36,285 nt of DNA. It comes from Secundilactobacillus malefermentans DSM 5705 = KCTC 3548 (GTDB lineage: Bacteria > Bacillota > Bacilli > Lactobacillales > Lactobacillaceae). Positions 24,851-32,256 of this stretch are shown here, one piece after another. The notes under the pieces were generated by a model. That model was not told the origin of the DNA. It saw nothing but the letters and a program-made list of their open reading frames with translations, and ran no database searches. Where the stretch lies: the NCBI RefSeq assembly GCF_001436395.1, contig NZ_AZGJ01000019.1, positions 1 through 36,285 of the forward strand, read 5' to 3'. A program made the position numbers and the translations under genes. Every line of letters starts with the position of its first letter. Positions within the stretch are counted from its first letter, which is position 1.

Positions 24851-25941
24851 TGCGATTAATGGTTTCTGGAGGCGGAACGGGTGGTCATATCTATCCTGCC
24901 CTAGCGTTGATAAAGGACTTAAAAAAACACGAGCCAGACTCTGCTGTTCTTTATGTTGGATCGAATCGTGGACTTGAAAGTCAAATAGTTCCTAAGCAGG
25001 GGATTGATTTTAAATCAATGGAAATTCAGGGGTTTAAACGTTCACTGTCACTGGAAAACTTTAAAACCATTTATTTATTTTTAAAGAGTGTTCGAATTGC
25101 CAAAAAAATGATTAAGGAATTTAAACCAGACGTTGTTGTCGGAACAGGTGGATACGTTTCGGGAGCTGTTGTTTATGCAGCCACTCGTCTAAAAGTGCCT
25201 ACACTAATCCACGAACAAAATAGCGTTGTAGGTATCACCAATAAATTCTTGAGTAGATTTGTTGATAAAATAGCTATTAATTTTGAGGCTGCCAGAAGTC
25301 AATTTCCAGAAAATAAGGTAATCAAAACTGGAAATCCTCGTGCTCAAGAAGTTGCCGAAACCGTTAGCAACTTCAAATGGTCGAGCATGGGTCTAAGTGA
25401 TGACAAGCCAACGACTTTGATTTTTGGTGGCAGTCAGGGTGCTTTGAAAATTAATCAGTCGGTTGTTGCTGCAATGGCTGAATTTAATAAGCGTGATTAC
25501 CAAGTTGTCTTTGTGACTGGTCCTAAGCGGTACGATGGCGTAATGAGTCAATTAAACAGTTTAAAATTAGGCAAAAATGTGACAGTTAAACCGTATATCG
25601 ATCGAATGCCAGAAATTTTACCCAAAGTTGATTTAATCGTCAGCCGCGCCGGTGCAACTAGTCTGGCTGAAATTACCGCGTTAGGTGTTCCAGCAGTTCT
25701 TATCCCCAGCCCATACGTCACTGCAAATCATCAAACGAAAAATGCGATGAGCATGGTTGATGCTGGTGCTGCAAGAATGTTGACCGAAGAAAATTTAAAC
25801 GGTGAATCGTTATTAAATGAGGTTGATGAGTTGATGCATGACGCTGAAATCCGAGAAAAAATGGCAGCTGCTTCAAAGAAAATGGGTGTGCCAGACGCTG
25901 CCGATCAAATGTTACAAGTTGTCGAGAGTATCTCAAAATAA
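24850..25941 (+). CDS. murG: UDP-GlcNAc:lipid I N-acetylglucosaminyltransferase MurG
   Basis: A 363-residue GT28 glycosyltransferase at the inner membrane face that completes lipid II. The N-terminal [15 protein letters not shown] loop (7-21), the [16 protein letters not shown] string near 97-112 and [15 protein letters not shown] near 122-136 bind lipid [14 protein letters not shown] near 191-203 and [24 protein letters not shown] near 262-285 bind UDP-GlcNAc. The ATG is embedded in the murD stop (TAATG), so translation is coupled. Standard length. Confidence 0.97.
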   Translation: MRLMVSGGGTGGHIYPALALIKDLKKHEPDSAVLYVGSNRGLESQIVPKQGIDFKSMEIQGFKRSLSLENFKTIYLFLKSVRIAKKMIKEFKPDVVVGTGGYVSGAVVYAATRLKVPTLIHEQNSVVGITNKFLSRFVDKIAINFEAARSQFPENKVIKTGNPRAQEVAETVSNFKWSSMGLSDDKPTTLIFGGSQGALKINQSVVAAMAEFNKRDYQVVFVTGPKRYDGVMSQLNSLKLGKNVTVKPYIDRMPEILPKVDLIVSRAGATSLAEITALGVPAVLIPSPYVTANHQTKNAMSMVDAGAARMLTEENLNGESLLNEVDELMHDAEIREKMAAASKKMGVPDAADQMLQVVESISK

Positions 25942-25974
25942 TAAGTCCAATTTCACATAGTAGGGGGTGACGAA

Positions 25975-26808
25975 ATGGGAAAAAAGAGCGATGAGGAATT
26001 GACCCCTTGGCAGAGATACCAAGAGGCTCAAAAAAAGCGAGAACGAGCACAAAGTAGTCTGTTTACTAAGCTTAGGCCTAAGCGAATTGGGAAGAAGCTT
26101 TCAAAATTACGTAAACAACAAAATCAAAAGCTTATTTTGAAAATGGGTAGCTTGGTTTTGGCTTTTGGCTTAGCACTTTTATTTGTCATTTATCTAATTT
26201 CTCCATTGAGCCACATTCAAAAAATTAACATTAACGGTAATCGATCTTTGTCTAATCAGGAAGTACTCACCAGCATGAATTTAGCGAAGGGTGATTCGGT
26301 CTTTTCTGTTCTTGGACGTCAAAAGGAGATTCAATCTACTGCTAGGGGAGCAAACGTTAAGGTAAAATCAGTTAAGGTTTCATTGAGCCACTTGAATCGA
26401 GTTACGGTTAAGATTGCTGAATATAAAACGGCAGCATTTTTGGTAAAGAAGCAACGGTACTACGTTATTCTTGAAAGCGGCGTAATCAGTCACCATGGGA
26501 AAAAGCAGCCAATGGCCCACTATCCTATTTTTAGCCACTTCAAAACTGTCAAAACAACTCAGAAAATGGTTCAGCAATATAATCATCTGAATAAAACAGT
26601 TCAGCAAAATATCTCAGAGGTGCGCTTCTCTCCTTCAAAATCTAATCCAGATCGGGTCCACTTATTCATGAACGACGGGAATGAGGTCTACGCAACCCTC
26701 ACAACTTTGGCGAAGAAAATGGCATTTTACGAAAGCATTTCAAGTAAAATGAAACAGAATGGGGTTATCAATTTAGAAGTGGGTGCATACTCATACCCAT
26801 TTAAATGA
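25975..26808 (+). CDS. divIB: Cell division protein DivIB (FtsQ)
   Basis: A 277-residue bitopic divisome protein. A long basic cytoplasmic tail (1-55, many Lys and Arg) precedes one membrane helix at about 57-75. A POTRA domain follows (about 77-147, starting SHIQKININGNRSLSNQEVL), then the beta domain to about 260. It works with FtsL and the FtsB homologue DivIC to control the septal synthase. The ATG follows GTAGGGGGTGACG. It is in the usual spot between murG and ftsA, with a 132-base gap after it that holds the ftsA promoter. Confidence 0.94.
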   Translation: MGKKSDEELTPWQRYQEAQKKRERAQSSLFTKLRPKRIGKKLSKLRKQQNQKLILKMGSLVLAFGLALLFVIYLISPLSHIQKININGNRSLSNQEVLTSMNLAKGDSVFSVLGRQKEIQSTARGANVKVKSVKVSLSHLNRVTVKIAEYKTAAFLVKKQRYYVILESGVISHHGKKQPMAHYPIFSHFKTVKTTQKMVQQYNHLNKTVQQNISEVRFSPSKSNPDRVHLFMNDGNEVYATLTTLAKKMAFYESISSKMKQNGVINLEVGAYSYPFK

Positions 26809-26851
26809 CAACAACTATTGTTAAGAAACGCGCAATAATCGGCGAATGCCT

Positions 26852-26880
26852 TTCTAAACGCGTACTAAATGTGGTAAACT
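26852..26880 (+). promoter_or_regulatory. Probable ftsAZ promoter
   Basis: TGGTAAACT at 26872-26880 is an extended -10, with TTCTAA (26852-26857) 17 bases upstream as a weak -35. An ACGCG inverted pair flanks the upstream side (26828 and 26858). The leader of about 55 bases ends in TTTAGGAGGATCC, a strong ribosome site. Confidence 0.45.
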
Positions 26881-26940
26881 AAAAAATAAATGTATGCGTT
26901 ATTTTATGCATGGAAAACATTTTAGGAGGATCCTGTTGGT

Positions 26941-28266
26941 ATGGATAATTCAGGTATGTTTGTTGGACTTGATATAGGGACTACCTCGATAAAAGTCATT
27001 GTGGCTGAAAATGTCAAAGGGCAAATGAATGTTATCGGAGTAGGAAATGAGCGTTCAGAAGGGCTTAGTCGCGGTGTGATTGTCGACATCGATAAAGCGG
27101 TGGAAGCAATTAAAAGTGCCGTGCGTCAAGCAGAAGAAAAAGCAAGTATTCAAATTCAAAACGTTGTAGTTGGTATTCCGGCAAATATGCTTAGCATGGA
27201 GCCTTGCAACGGGATGATTACAATTGATGAACAAGCAAGAGAAATTACGGATCAGGATGTGCAAAGTGTTGCATTATCTGCCTTAACACAAAATTTGCCT
27301 CCTGAACGTGAAGTCATTGACCTTCAAGCTGAAGAATTTGTTGTTGATGGCTTTGATGGAATAAAAGATCCACGATCGATGGTTGGTGTACGATTAGAGA
27401 TGCGTGGGATGCTCTTTACTGGTGCTAAGACAATTATTCATAACACTAGAAAAGCGGTTGAACAAGCAGGTTTATCAATCGAAACCATGCTAGTAAGTCC
27501 ATTGGCTCAAGGAAAGACTGTTATGAGTGATGGTGAGCAGGACTTTGGTACCATTCTAATTGATTTAGGTGGGGGCGAGTCCACAGCAGCCGTTATTCAT
27601 GATCATAGATTAAAGTATACATATACAGATGATGAAGGGGGCGCCTACATTACGCGCGACATCTCCGTTGTGCTTAATACGTCCCTGGATAACGCAGAAA
27701 AAATAAAACGTGATTACGGGTATGCTGATTCTCTTCAGGCCTCTGATGATAATGAATTTCCAGTTGAAGTTGTGGGTCAATCACAGCCAACTCAAATATC
27801 AGAACGGTATTTAGCTGAAATAGTTGAAGCCAGGGTTGGACAAATCTTCAGTAATCTTAAACAACATCTTGATTCAATCAATGCATTAAAGCTACCTGGG
27901 GGAATTGTACTTATTGGTGGCGTTGCAGCATTGCCAGGAATTGCGGATTTGGCGGCCGATACTTTTGGGGTAACGGTTAGAACCTACATTCCTGATCAAA
28001 TGGGACTCCGCCATCCTTCCTTTGTCCAAGTACTTTCACTTGTGACATATAGAGGGCAGATGAGTGAAATTGACTTACTGGTTAAATCTGCTGCAAATAG
28101 TACTGGAGACATTCAATTTAACGCTAATGAAAGTCAATTTGAATCCTCAAATCAAAGTAATAAACGGCGGACAGCGTCAAATCGTGATAGAGAACAGCAA
28201 CCTAAAAAATCAAAAAAGAAGCGTGGGCAAGGAATCAAGAGTTTCTTCAGTGATTTCTTTGACTAG
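26941..28266 (+). CDS. ftsA: Cell division protein FtsA
   Basis: A 441-residue actin-like ATPase that tethers FtsZ filaments to the membrane. The first phosphate loop MFVGLDIGTTSIKVIVAE is at 6-23. The SHS2/1C insert follows near 85-160. The second phosphate region is FGTILIDLGGGESTAAVI near 201-218, and GGIVLIGGVAALPGIADL near 320-337 is the adenosine motif. A polar tail (about 380-425) ends in the amphipathic anchor GQGIKSFFSDFFD. The ATG follows an AGGAGGA site. FtsZ begins 25 bases later, so both come from the same message. Confidence 0.97.
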   Translation: MDNSGMFVGLDIGTTSIKVIVAENVKGQMNVIGVGNERSEGLSRGVIVDIDKAVEAIKSAVRQAEEKASIQIQNVVVGIPANMLSMEPCNGMITIDEQAREITDQDVQSVALSALTQNLPPEREVIDLQAEEFVVDGFDGIKDPRSMVGVRLEMRGMLFTGAKTIIHNTRKAVEQAGLSIETMLVSPLAQGKTVMSDGEQDFGTILIDLGGGESTAAVIHDHRLKYTYTDDEGGAYITRDISVVLNTSLDNAEKIKRDYGYADSLQASDDNEFPVEVVGQSQPTQISERYLAEIVEARVGQIFSNLKQHLDSINALKLPGGIVLIGGVAALPGIADLAADTFGVTVRTYIPDQMGLRHPSFVQVLSLVTYRGQMSEIDLLVKSAANSTGDIQFNANESQFESSNQSNKRRTASNRDREQQPKKSKKKRGQGIKSFFSDFFD

Positions 28267-28290
28267 TATTCAATAACGGAGGGATTTTAA

Positions 28291-29559
28291 ATGGAATTTT
28301 CATTAGACTCAACGCAAAACCACGGCGCAACAATTAAAGTTATCGGTGTTGGTGGCGGTGGTAGTAATGCCGTTAACCGAATGATTGCAGAAGACGTTAA
28401 GGGTGTCGAATTTATCGTTGCTAACACTGACGTTCAAGCACTTGAGTCTTCAAATGCTGAAACAAAAATTCAACTTGGACCGAAATTGACACGTGGATTA
28501 GGTGCAGGCTCGGATCCAGATGTTGGTGCTAAAGCAGCGCAAGAAAGCGAAGAAGCTATTACAGAAGCACTTCAAGGTGCAGATATGGTTTTCGTCACTG
28601 CCGGAATGGGTGGTGGAACTGGTAATGGAGCAGCACCACTTGTTGCAAAAATTGCCAAGGATCAAGGTGCATTAACGGTTGGGGTTGTTACCCGTCCGTT
28701 TAGTTTTGAAGGACCTAAGCGATCACGTTACGCTGCTGAAGGTGTTGCTGCACTTAAGGAAAATGTTGATACACTCATTATTATCGCTAACAATCGATTA
28801 CTTGAAATTGTTGACAAGAAGACACCAATGATGGAAGCATTCCAAGAAGCCGACAATGTTGTTAGACAAGGTGTACAAAGTATTTCAGACTTAATTACGA
28901 GTCCAGGATATGTTAACTTAGACTTTGCTGATGTTAAGACCGTTATGAGCAATCAAGGATCAGCTTTAATGGGAATTGGTTCAGCAAATGGCGAAAATAG
29001 AACTGAAGAAGCAACCAAAAAAGCAATTTCTTCACCTTTATTAGAGGTTTCTATCGATGGCGCCGAGCAAGTGCTATTGAATATTACAGGTGGACCAGAT
29101 CTTTCACTTTATGAAACACAGGCTGCTTCAGAAATCGTCTCAAGTGCTGCAACGAGCGATGTTAATATTCTTTTTGGAACATCGATTGATGAAAACCTTG
29201 GTGATGAAGTTCGGGTAACCGTTATTGCAACTGGAATTGATAAAAAGAGGGAAGAACGTGCTAACCATCAAACTCGGACGGCACGTCATACTGACAGTTC
29301 AGTTTCGACTCCTGATAATAAGGCAACGGAATCAGAAGAATCACGAGATCCATTTGGTAACTGGGATATGCGTCATGAACCAGCTAATACCAATCGCCCA
29401 CAGCCAAAGCAGGATGATGAATTTAGTGGCGTGAAGAAACCAGACTTTAACATATTTGGAAATAACGATTCTGCAAAAGAAACGCCAACAGAACAAGACG
29501 ATTCAAATAATTTGGATACACCACCATTCTTTAAACATCGTCGAAATAAAGACCAATAG
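28291..29559 (+). CDS. ftsZ: Cell division GTPase FtsZ
   Basis: A 422-residue tubulin homologue that forms the Z-ring. The N-terminal [18 protein letters not shown] region and GGGTGNG at 107-113 (tubulin signature) bind GTP. The T7 synergy loop [11 protein letters not shown] is near 208-218. The GTPase core ends around 315, a variable acidic and polar linker runs to about 400, and the conserved tail [10 protein letters not shown] binds FtsA and SepF. The ATG follows CGGAGGGA. A hairpin with T-tail follows, so ftsZ may be the end of one transcript. Confidence 0.98.
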   Translation: MEFSLDSTQNHGATIKVIGVGGGGSNAVNRMIAEDVKGVEFIVANTDVQALESSNAETKIQLGPKLTRGLGAGSDPDVGAKAAQESEEAITEALQGADMVFVTAGMGGGTGNGAAPLVAKIAKDQGALTVGVVTRPFSFEGPKRSRYAAEGVAALKENVDTLIIIANNRLLEIVDKKTPMMEAFQEADNVVRQGVQSISDLITSPGYVNLDFADVKTVMSNQGSALMGIGSANGENRTEEATKKAISSPLLEVSIDGAEQVLLNITGGPDLSLYETQAASEIVSSAATSDVNILFGTSIDENLGDEVRVTVIATGIDKKREERANHQTRTARHTDSSVSTPDNKATESEESRDPFGNWDMRHEPANTNRPQPKQDDEFSGVKKPDFNIFGNNDSAKETPTEQDDSNNLDTPPFFKHRRNKDQ

Positions 29560-29606
29560 AAGGCAGTTAGTTTGGAATGGTAACTCATTTCGTGCGACTG
29601 CCTTTT
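29560..29606 (+). terminator. Hairpin after ftsZ, possible attenuator
   Basis: AAGGCAGT (29560-29567) pairs with ACTGCCTT (29597-29604), enclosing about 29 bases that may fold further, followed by only two extra T. Partial termination would lower sepF and downstream expression relative to ftsZ. Confidence 0.45.
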
Positions 29607-29663
29607 GGCAAATCATACAGAATGATCAGAGCAACGTTTAACCGTTGAAGGGAGCGAAAACCA

Positions 29664-30083
29664 ATGGCTGCAAAATTTAGTTTTAGTAAATTCTTCGGAA
29701 TGGATGAAGATAATGTCGATAATGATGAGGAGTATGAAGAAAATTCATTTAATCGTTCATTTGATTCAACTAATGTTAAGTCGAATGTTGTTTCAATTAA
29801 CTCACCAAAAGCTGGTTCTAGCAAAATTGCTTTGTTTGAGCCACGGATTTATTCGGATGTTAAAGAAATTGCTAAGCAACTTATTAAAAATGAAGCTGCA
29901 ATCATTAATTTTTCCAGAGTAGAAGAAGATCAAGCAAAACGAATTGTTGATTTTTTAACTGGAACAGTTTTTGCCATCAATGGAGATATCGAGCGAATAG
30001 GGGATCAAATATTCCTTTGTACACCACATAATTTTGAAATTTCTGGTAATCTAACCTCAAGTTTAGATAACCAATTTAAATAA
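29664..30083 (+). CDS. sepF: Cell division protein SepF
   Basis: A 139-residue protein that bundles FtsZ filaments and acts as a second membrane anchor. The N-terminal amphipathic helix (FSFSKFFGM, 5-13) is the membrane anchor. An acidic linker (DEDNVDNDEEYEEN) follows. The SepF core covers about 55-135 (KIALFEPRIYSDVKEIAKQL, INFSRVEEDQAKRIVDFLTG, INGDIERIGDQIFLCTPHNFEI). The ATG has AAGGGAGCG before it. YlmE, often between ftsZ and sepF in Firmicutes, is absent here. The gene leads the sepF-yggT-ylmH-divIVA group. Confidence 0.95.
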   Translation: MAAKFSFSKFFGMDEDNVDNDEEYEENSFNRSFDSTNVKSNVVSINSPKAGSSKIALFEPRIYSDVKEIAKQLIKNEAAIINFSRVEEDQAKRIVDFLTGTVFAINGDIERIGDQIFLCTPHNFEISGNLTSSLDNQFK

Positions 30084-30088
30084 AACGT

Positions 30089-30094
30089 AGGGAG
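30089..30094 (+). promoter_or_regulatory. Ribosome binding site of yggT
   Basis: AGGGAG stands nine bases before the ATC at 30104. No ATG, GTG or TTG lies in the yggT frame at a workable distance, and an in-frame TGA at 30096-30098 bars any earlier start. It therefore supports ATC as the initiation codon. Confidence 0.6.
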
Positions 30095-30103
30095 TGACCA
30101 TTA

Positions 30104-30379
30104 ATCGAAATTATTGGCTGGATTTTATCTGGAATTATTCAATTAATTAATATTTACACCTGGGCGATTGTTATTTATGCATTATTAAGCTGGTTTCCAG
30201 GAGCTTATAGCTCAGCACTTGGTAGATTCTTAGGACGAATCGTTGAACCTTTTCAACGCTGGTTTAACTTTGCTCGAATAGGCATGGTCGGATTTGCACC
30301 AGTTGTTGCCTTAATTGTCTTGTTCTTAGTACAAGATGGAATTCGATTAATTGCCAGGTTCTTTGGGATTTATCTATAA
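30104..30379 (+). CDS. yggT: YggT/YlmG-family membrane protein with non-standard start
   Basis: A 91-residue protein with two membrane helices (about 3-28 and 62-85). The family strings IYTWAIVIYALLSWFPGAY and FLGRIVEPFQRWF are clear, as in YlmG proteins found between sepF and ylmH. Its role in Bacillus-type division clusters is not settled; a link to membrane or shape control is suggested by context. The reading frame has no ATG, GTG or TTG near its beginning; the first in-frame ATG is at about residue 61, inside the second helix. ATC at 30104, nine bases after AGGGAG, is the best start, by analogy with AUC/AUU starts of infC. A base error that created an artefactual frame is the alternative. 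Confidence 0.85.
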   Translation: MEIIGWILSGIIQLINIYTWAIVIYALLSWFPGAYSSALGRFLGRIVEPFQRWFNFARIGMVGFAPVVALIVLFLVQDGIRLIARFFGIYL

Positions 30380-30400
30380 CCACGGTAAAGGAGAATCGTT

Positions 30401-31183
30401 TTGGAGAGTAATTTGGCACAGCACTTTCGAAGGGATGAAGAAGCATTCATTGAGACAGCAACCGACTTAATAAATGAAGCCAGTGAAGAGTATCGACCGG
30501 TCTTAACACATTTTTTAAATCCACGACAAGTTTTTATACTAACAACGATTGTGAATGGAAATGATAACGTTAAGATGCAACCATATGGTGGTTATCCAGG
30601 CGCAGAATTAAATCGAGTTTTGATTTATCCCGAGTACTTCGAACCGAAAAAAACTGATTTTGAAGTGACACTTTTTGAAATCATTTATCCAACGAAATTT
30701 GCCGATCTTCATCATAGTCAAGTTTTGGGAACTTTAGCCAATATTGGCGTTGATAGAGAAGTAATTGGGGATATCATTACGGATGGAGAAAGATGGCAAT
30801 TTTTCGTTGAAACGGGAATAACGTCGTATTTTGAAAACCAGGTTGATCAGATTGGTAAAATAAAGGTTCACTTGACGCCGAAAGAGAATAGCGAAGCAGT
30901 TGAACCCCTCAATGAATGGGAAGAGGAGGGGGCAACACTTTCATCTATTAGATTAGATAGTATTGTCGCGACTGCTTTTCATCTTTCAAGGCATCGATCA
31001 AAGGCACTTGTAGAAGCAGGAAAAGTTCGTGTTAATTGGGCTGAATCAAATAAACCCGATTATGAGTTAGCAATCGCTGACATTGTTTCAATCAGAGGTT
31101 TTGGTCGAATCAAGTTGATCAGTTTAGATGGTCAAACCAAGAAAGAGAAAACCAGGGTTACACTGGCTGTTTTGAGAAAATAA
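30401..31183 (+). CDS. ylmH: YlmH, S4-domain RNA-binding protein
   Basis: A 260-residue protein with an N-terminal domain (about 1-90, including FLNPRQVFILTTIVNGND) of unknown fold use and a middle RNA-binding-like part (about 90-170). The C-terminal S4 domain covers about 185-245 (IRLDSIVATAFHLSRHRSKALVEAGKVRVNW). YlmH binds ribosomal RNA or stalled 50S peptidyl-tRNA complexes in Bacillus as a rescue factor. The TTG start has TAAAGGAGAATCG upstream. It lies between yggT and divIVA as usual. Confidence 0.92.
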   Translation: MESNLAQHFRRDEEAFIETATDLINEASEEYRPVLTHFLNPRQVFILTTIVNGNDNVKMQPYGGYPGAELNRVLIYPEYFEPKKTDFEVTLFEIIYPTKFADLHHSQVLGTLANIGVDREVIGDIITDGERWQFFVETGITSYFENQVDQIGKIKVHLTPKENSEAVEPLNEWEEEGATLSSIRLDSIVATAFHLSRHRSKALVEAGKVRVNWAESNKPDYELAIADIVSIRGFGRIKLISLDGQTKKEKTRVTLAVLRK

Positions 31184-31205
31184 AGGTAACTGGGAGGAAT
31201 TAGTT

Positions 31206-31931
31206 ATGGTACTTAGTCCAATGGATATTCATGATAAAGAATTCTCGACAAAAATGCGGGGATATAACATAGATGAGGTCAATGACTTTCTTGATAAGGT
31301 CATTAAGGATTACCAAATTACCCTGAAAGAAAATAAAGAATTGACTGAAAATCTTGATGCAAGTCAGGAAAAACTAAAGTATTTTAACGATTTGAAAGAT
31401 TCTTTAAATCAATCTATCATTGTGGCACAGGAAGCAGCTGATCGGGTTCGGGCTAATTCTCAGCGTGAAGCCGAAATCATCACCCAGGAAGCTCAAAAAC
31501 AAGCATCCGATATTGTGTCTGAAGCTTCTGATAAGGCAAATGATACCTTGAATCAAGCGGCAAAGCGTGCGCAACAGCTAGCGGTTGAAACAGACGACTT
31601 AAAGAAAAGTACGCGCGTTTTCCGTCAACGATTACAAGTTATGCTTGAAAGCCAACTTGAGGTTACTAAGAGTAAAGATTGGGATGACCTCTTACAAGAA
31701 GGAGTTCCAACTTCATATAATGAGATTCGCAAATTAATGGATGATCAACTTGACAGTAGTGAGAATTCTGGCGTAGACTCAGATAAAGCTTCTGCGAGTG
31801 AAGGCGAAATTATTGATGCTGATCAACCAGTAGCAGCTGAGCAAAATCAGCAAACTGTTGTCATTTTTCCTGATGATGATACACAAGCAACTAAGGATAA
31901 AGATGAAGCAATTAAAGATTCCAATAAATAA
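31206..31931 (+). CDS. divIVA: Cell division initiation protein DivIVA
   Basis: A 241-residue curved coiled-coil protein that marks poles and septa and recruits partners. The membrane-binding N-terminus is MVLSPMDIHDKEFSTKMRGYNIDEVNDFLDKVIKDY. A long Ala/Glu/Gln-rich coiled coil runs from about 35 to 140, with a second segment near 145-165. An acidic disordered tail follows (about 175-241, many Asp, Ser, Glu). The ATG follows GGGAGGAATTAG. It closes the dcw group; 325 bases to ileS hold the T-box leader. Confidence 0.95.
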   Translation: MVLSPMDIHDKEFSTKMRGYNIDEVNDFLDKVIKDYQITLKENKELTENLDASQEKLKYFNDLKDSLNQSIIVAQEAADRVRANSQREAEIITQEAQKQASDIVSEASDKANDTLNQAAKRAQQLAVETDDLKKSTRVFRQRLQVMLESQLEVTKSKDWDDLLQEGVPTSYNEIRKLMDDQLDSSENSGVDSDKASASEGEIIDADQPVAAEQNQQTVVIFPDDDTQATKDKDEAIKDSNK

Positions 31932-31974
31932 TGAGTTAATAATACATTGAAGAGAATAGTAATTATTAATAAAT

Positions 31975-32158
31975 CCTAAAGCGAGTCGGCGAGTGGTGTA
32001 AGGTCGATAGGAAATTTATTAATGGTTAATCATCTCTGAGTGTTTAATTGAATGAAATAGATTAAACCGGTAGTTCCGTTATCACTTTTAAGAGAATACT
32101 TGTATTCTGAATTTGGGTGGTACCGCGAAGACTTCGTCCCTTGGGATGAGGTCTTTTT
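31975..32158 (+). promoter_or_regulatory. T-box leader (isoleucine), with terminator
   Basis: A tRNA-sensing attenuator for ileS. The conserved T-box string GGGTGGTACCGCG is at 32115-32127. Stem I has the pair GTCGGC (31985-31990) and GTCGAT (32003-32008) around a loop containing GGTG. Specifier position: two ATC in a row at 32029-32034; ATC (isoleucine) at 32029-32031 followed by A agrees with the ileS gene. The terminator pairs 32128-32140 with 32143-32155, then T. Uncharged isoleucine tRNA would favour read-through. A weak -35-like TTGAAG is at 31947; no good -10 is seen. Confidence 0.92.
32128..32158 (+). terminator. T-box terminator hairpin
   Basis: A 13-bp stem with two G-U pairs (32128-32140 with 32143-32155) and a two-base loop, then a run of five T in all. 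It competes with the antiterminator containing the T-box string. Confidence 0.9.
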
Positions 32159-32169
32159 GTGTCCTTTGG

Positions 32170-32215
32170 AACGGTGAAATGAGCTAACTAATGCTAGTGG
32201 GTTCATTTCACCGTT
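32170..32215 (+). repeat. Inverted repeat between T-box terminator and ileS
   Basis: A perfect 13-bp stem, AACGGTGAAATGA at 32170-32182 with its complement at 32203-32215, encloses 20 bases. No T run follows, so it is not a classic terminator. A related ACGGTAAA lies at about 32231. The ileS ribosome site GAGGAGG at 32241-32247 is outside. Function unknown. Confidence 0.7.
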
Positions 32216-32256
32216 TCAGATGATGAAACTAACGGTAAATATGAGGAGGATGTTAC

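Noticed and set aside
30094..30150. GTG at 30094 as yggT start
   Set aside because: It is in a different frame that ends within about 20 codons and overlaps the ribosome site; it would need a frameshift.
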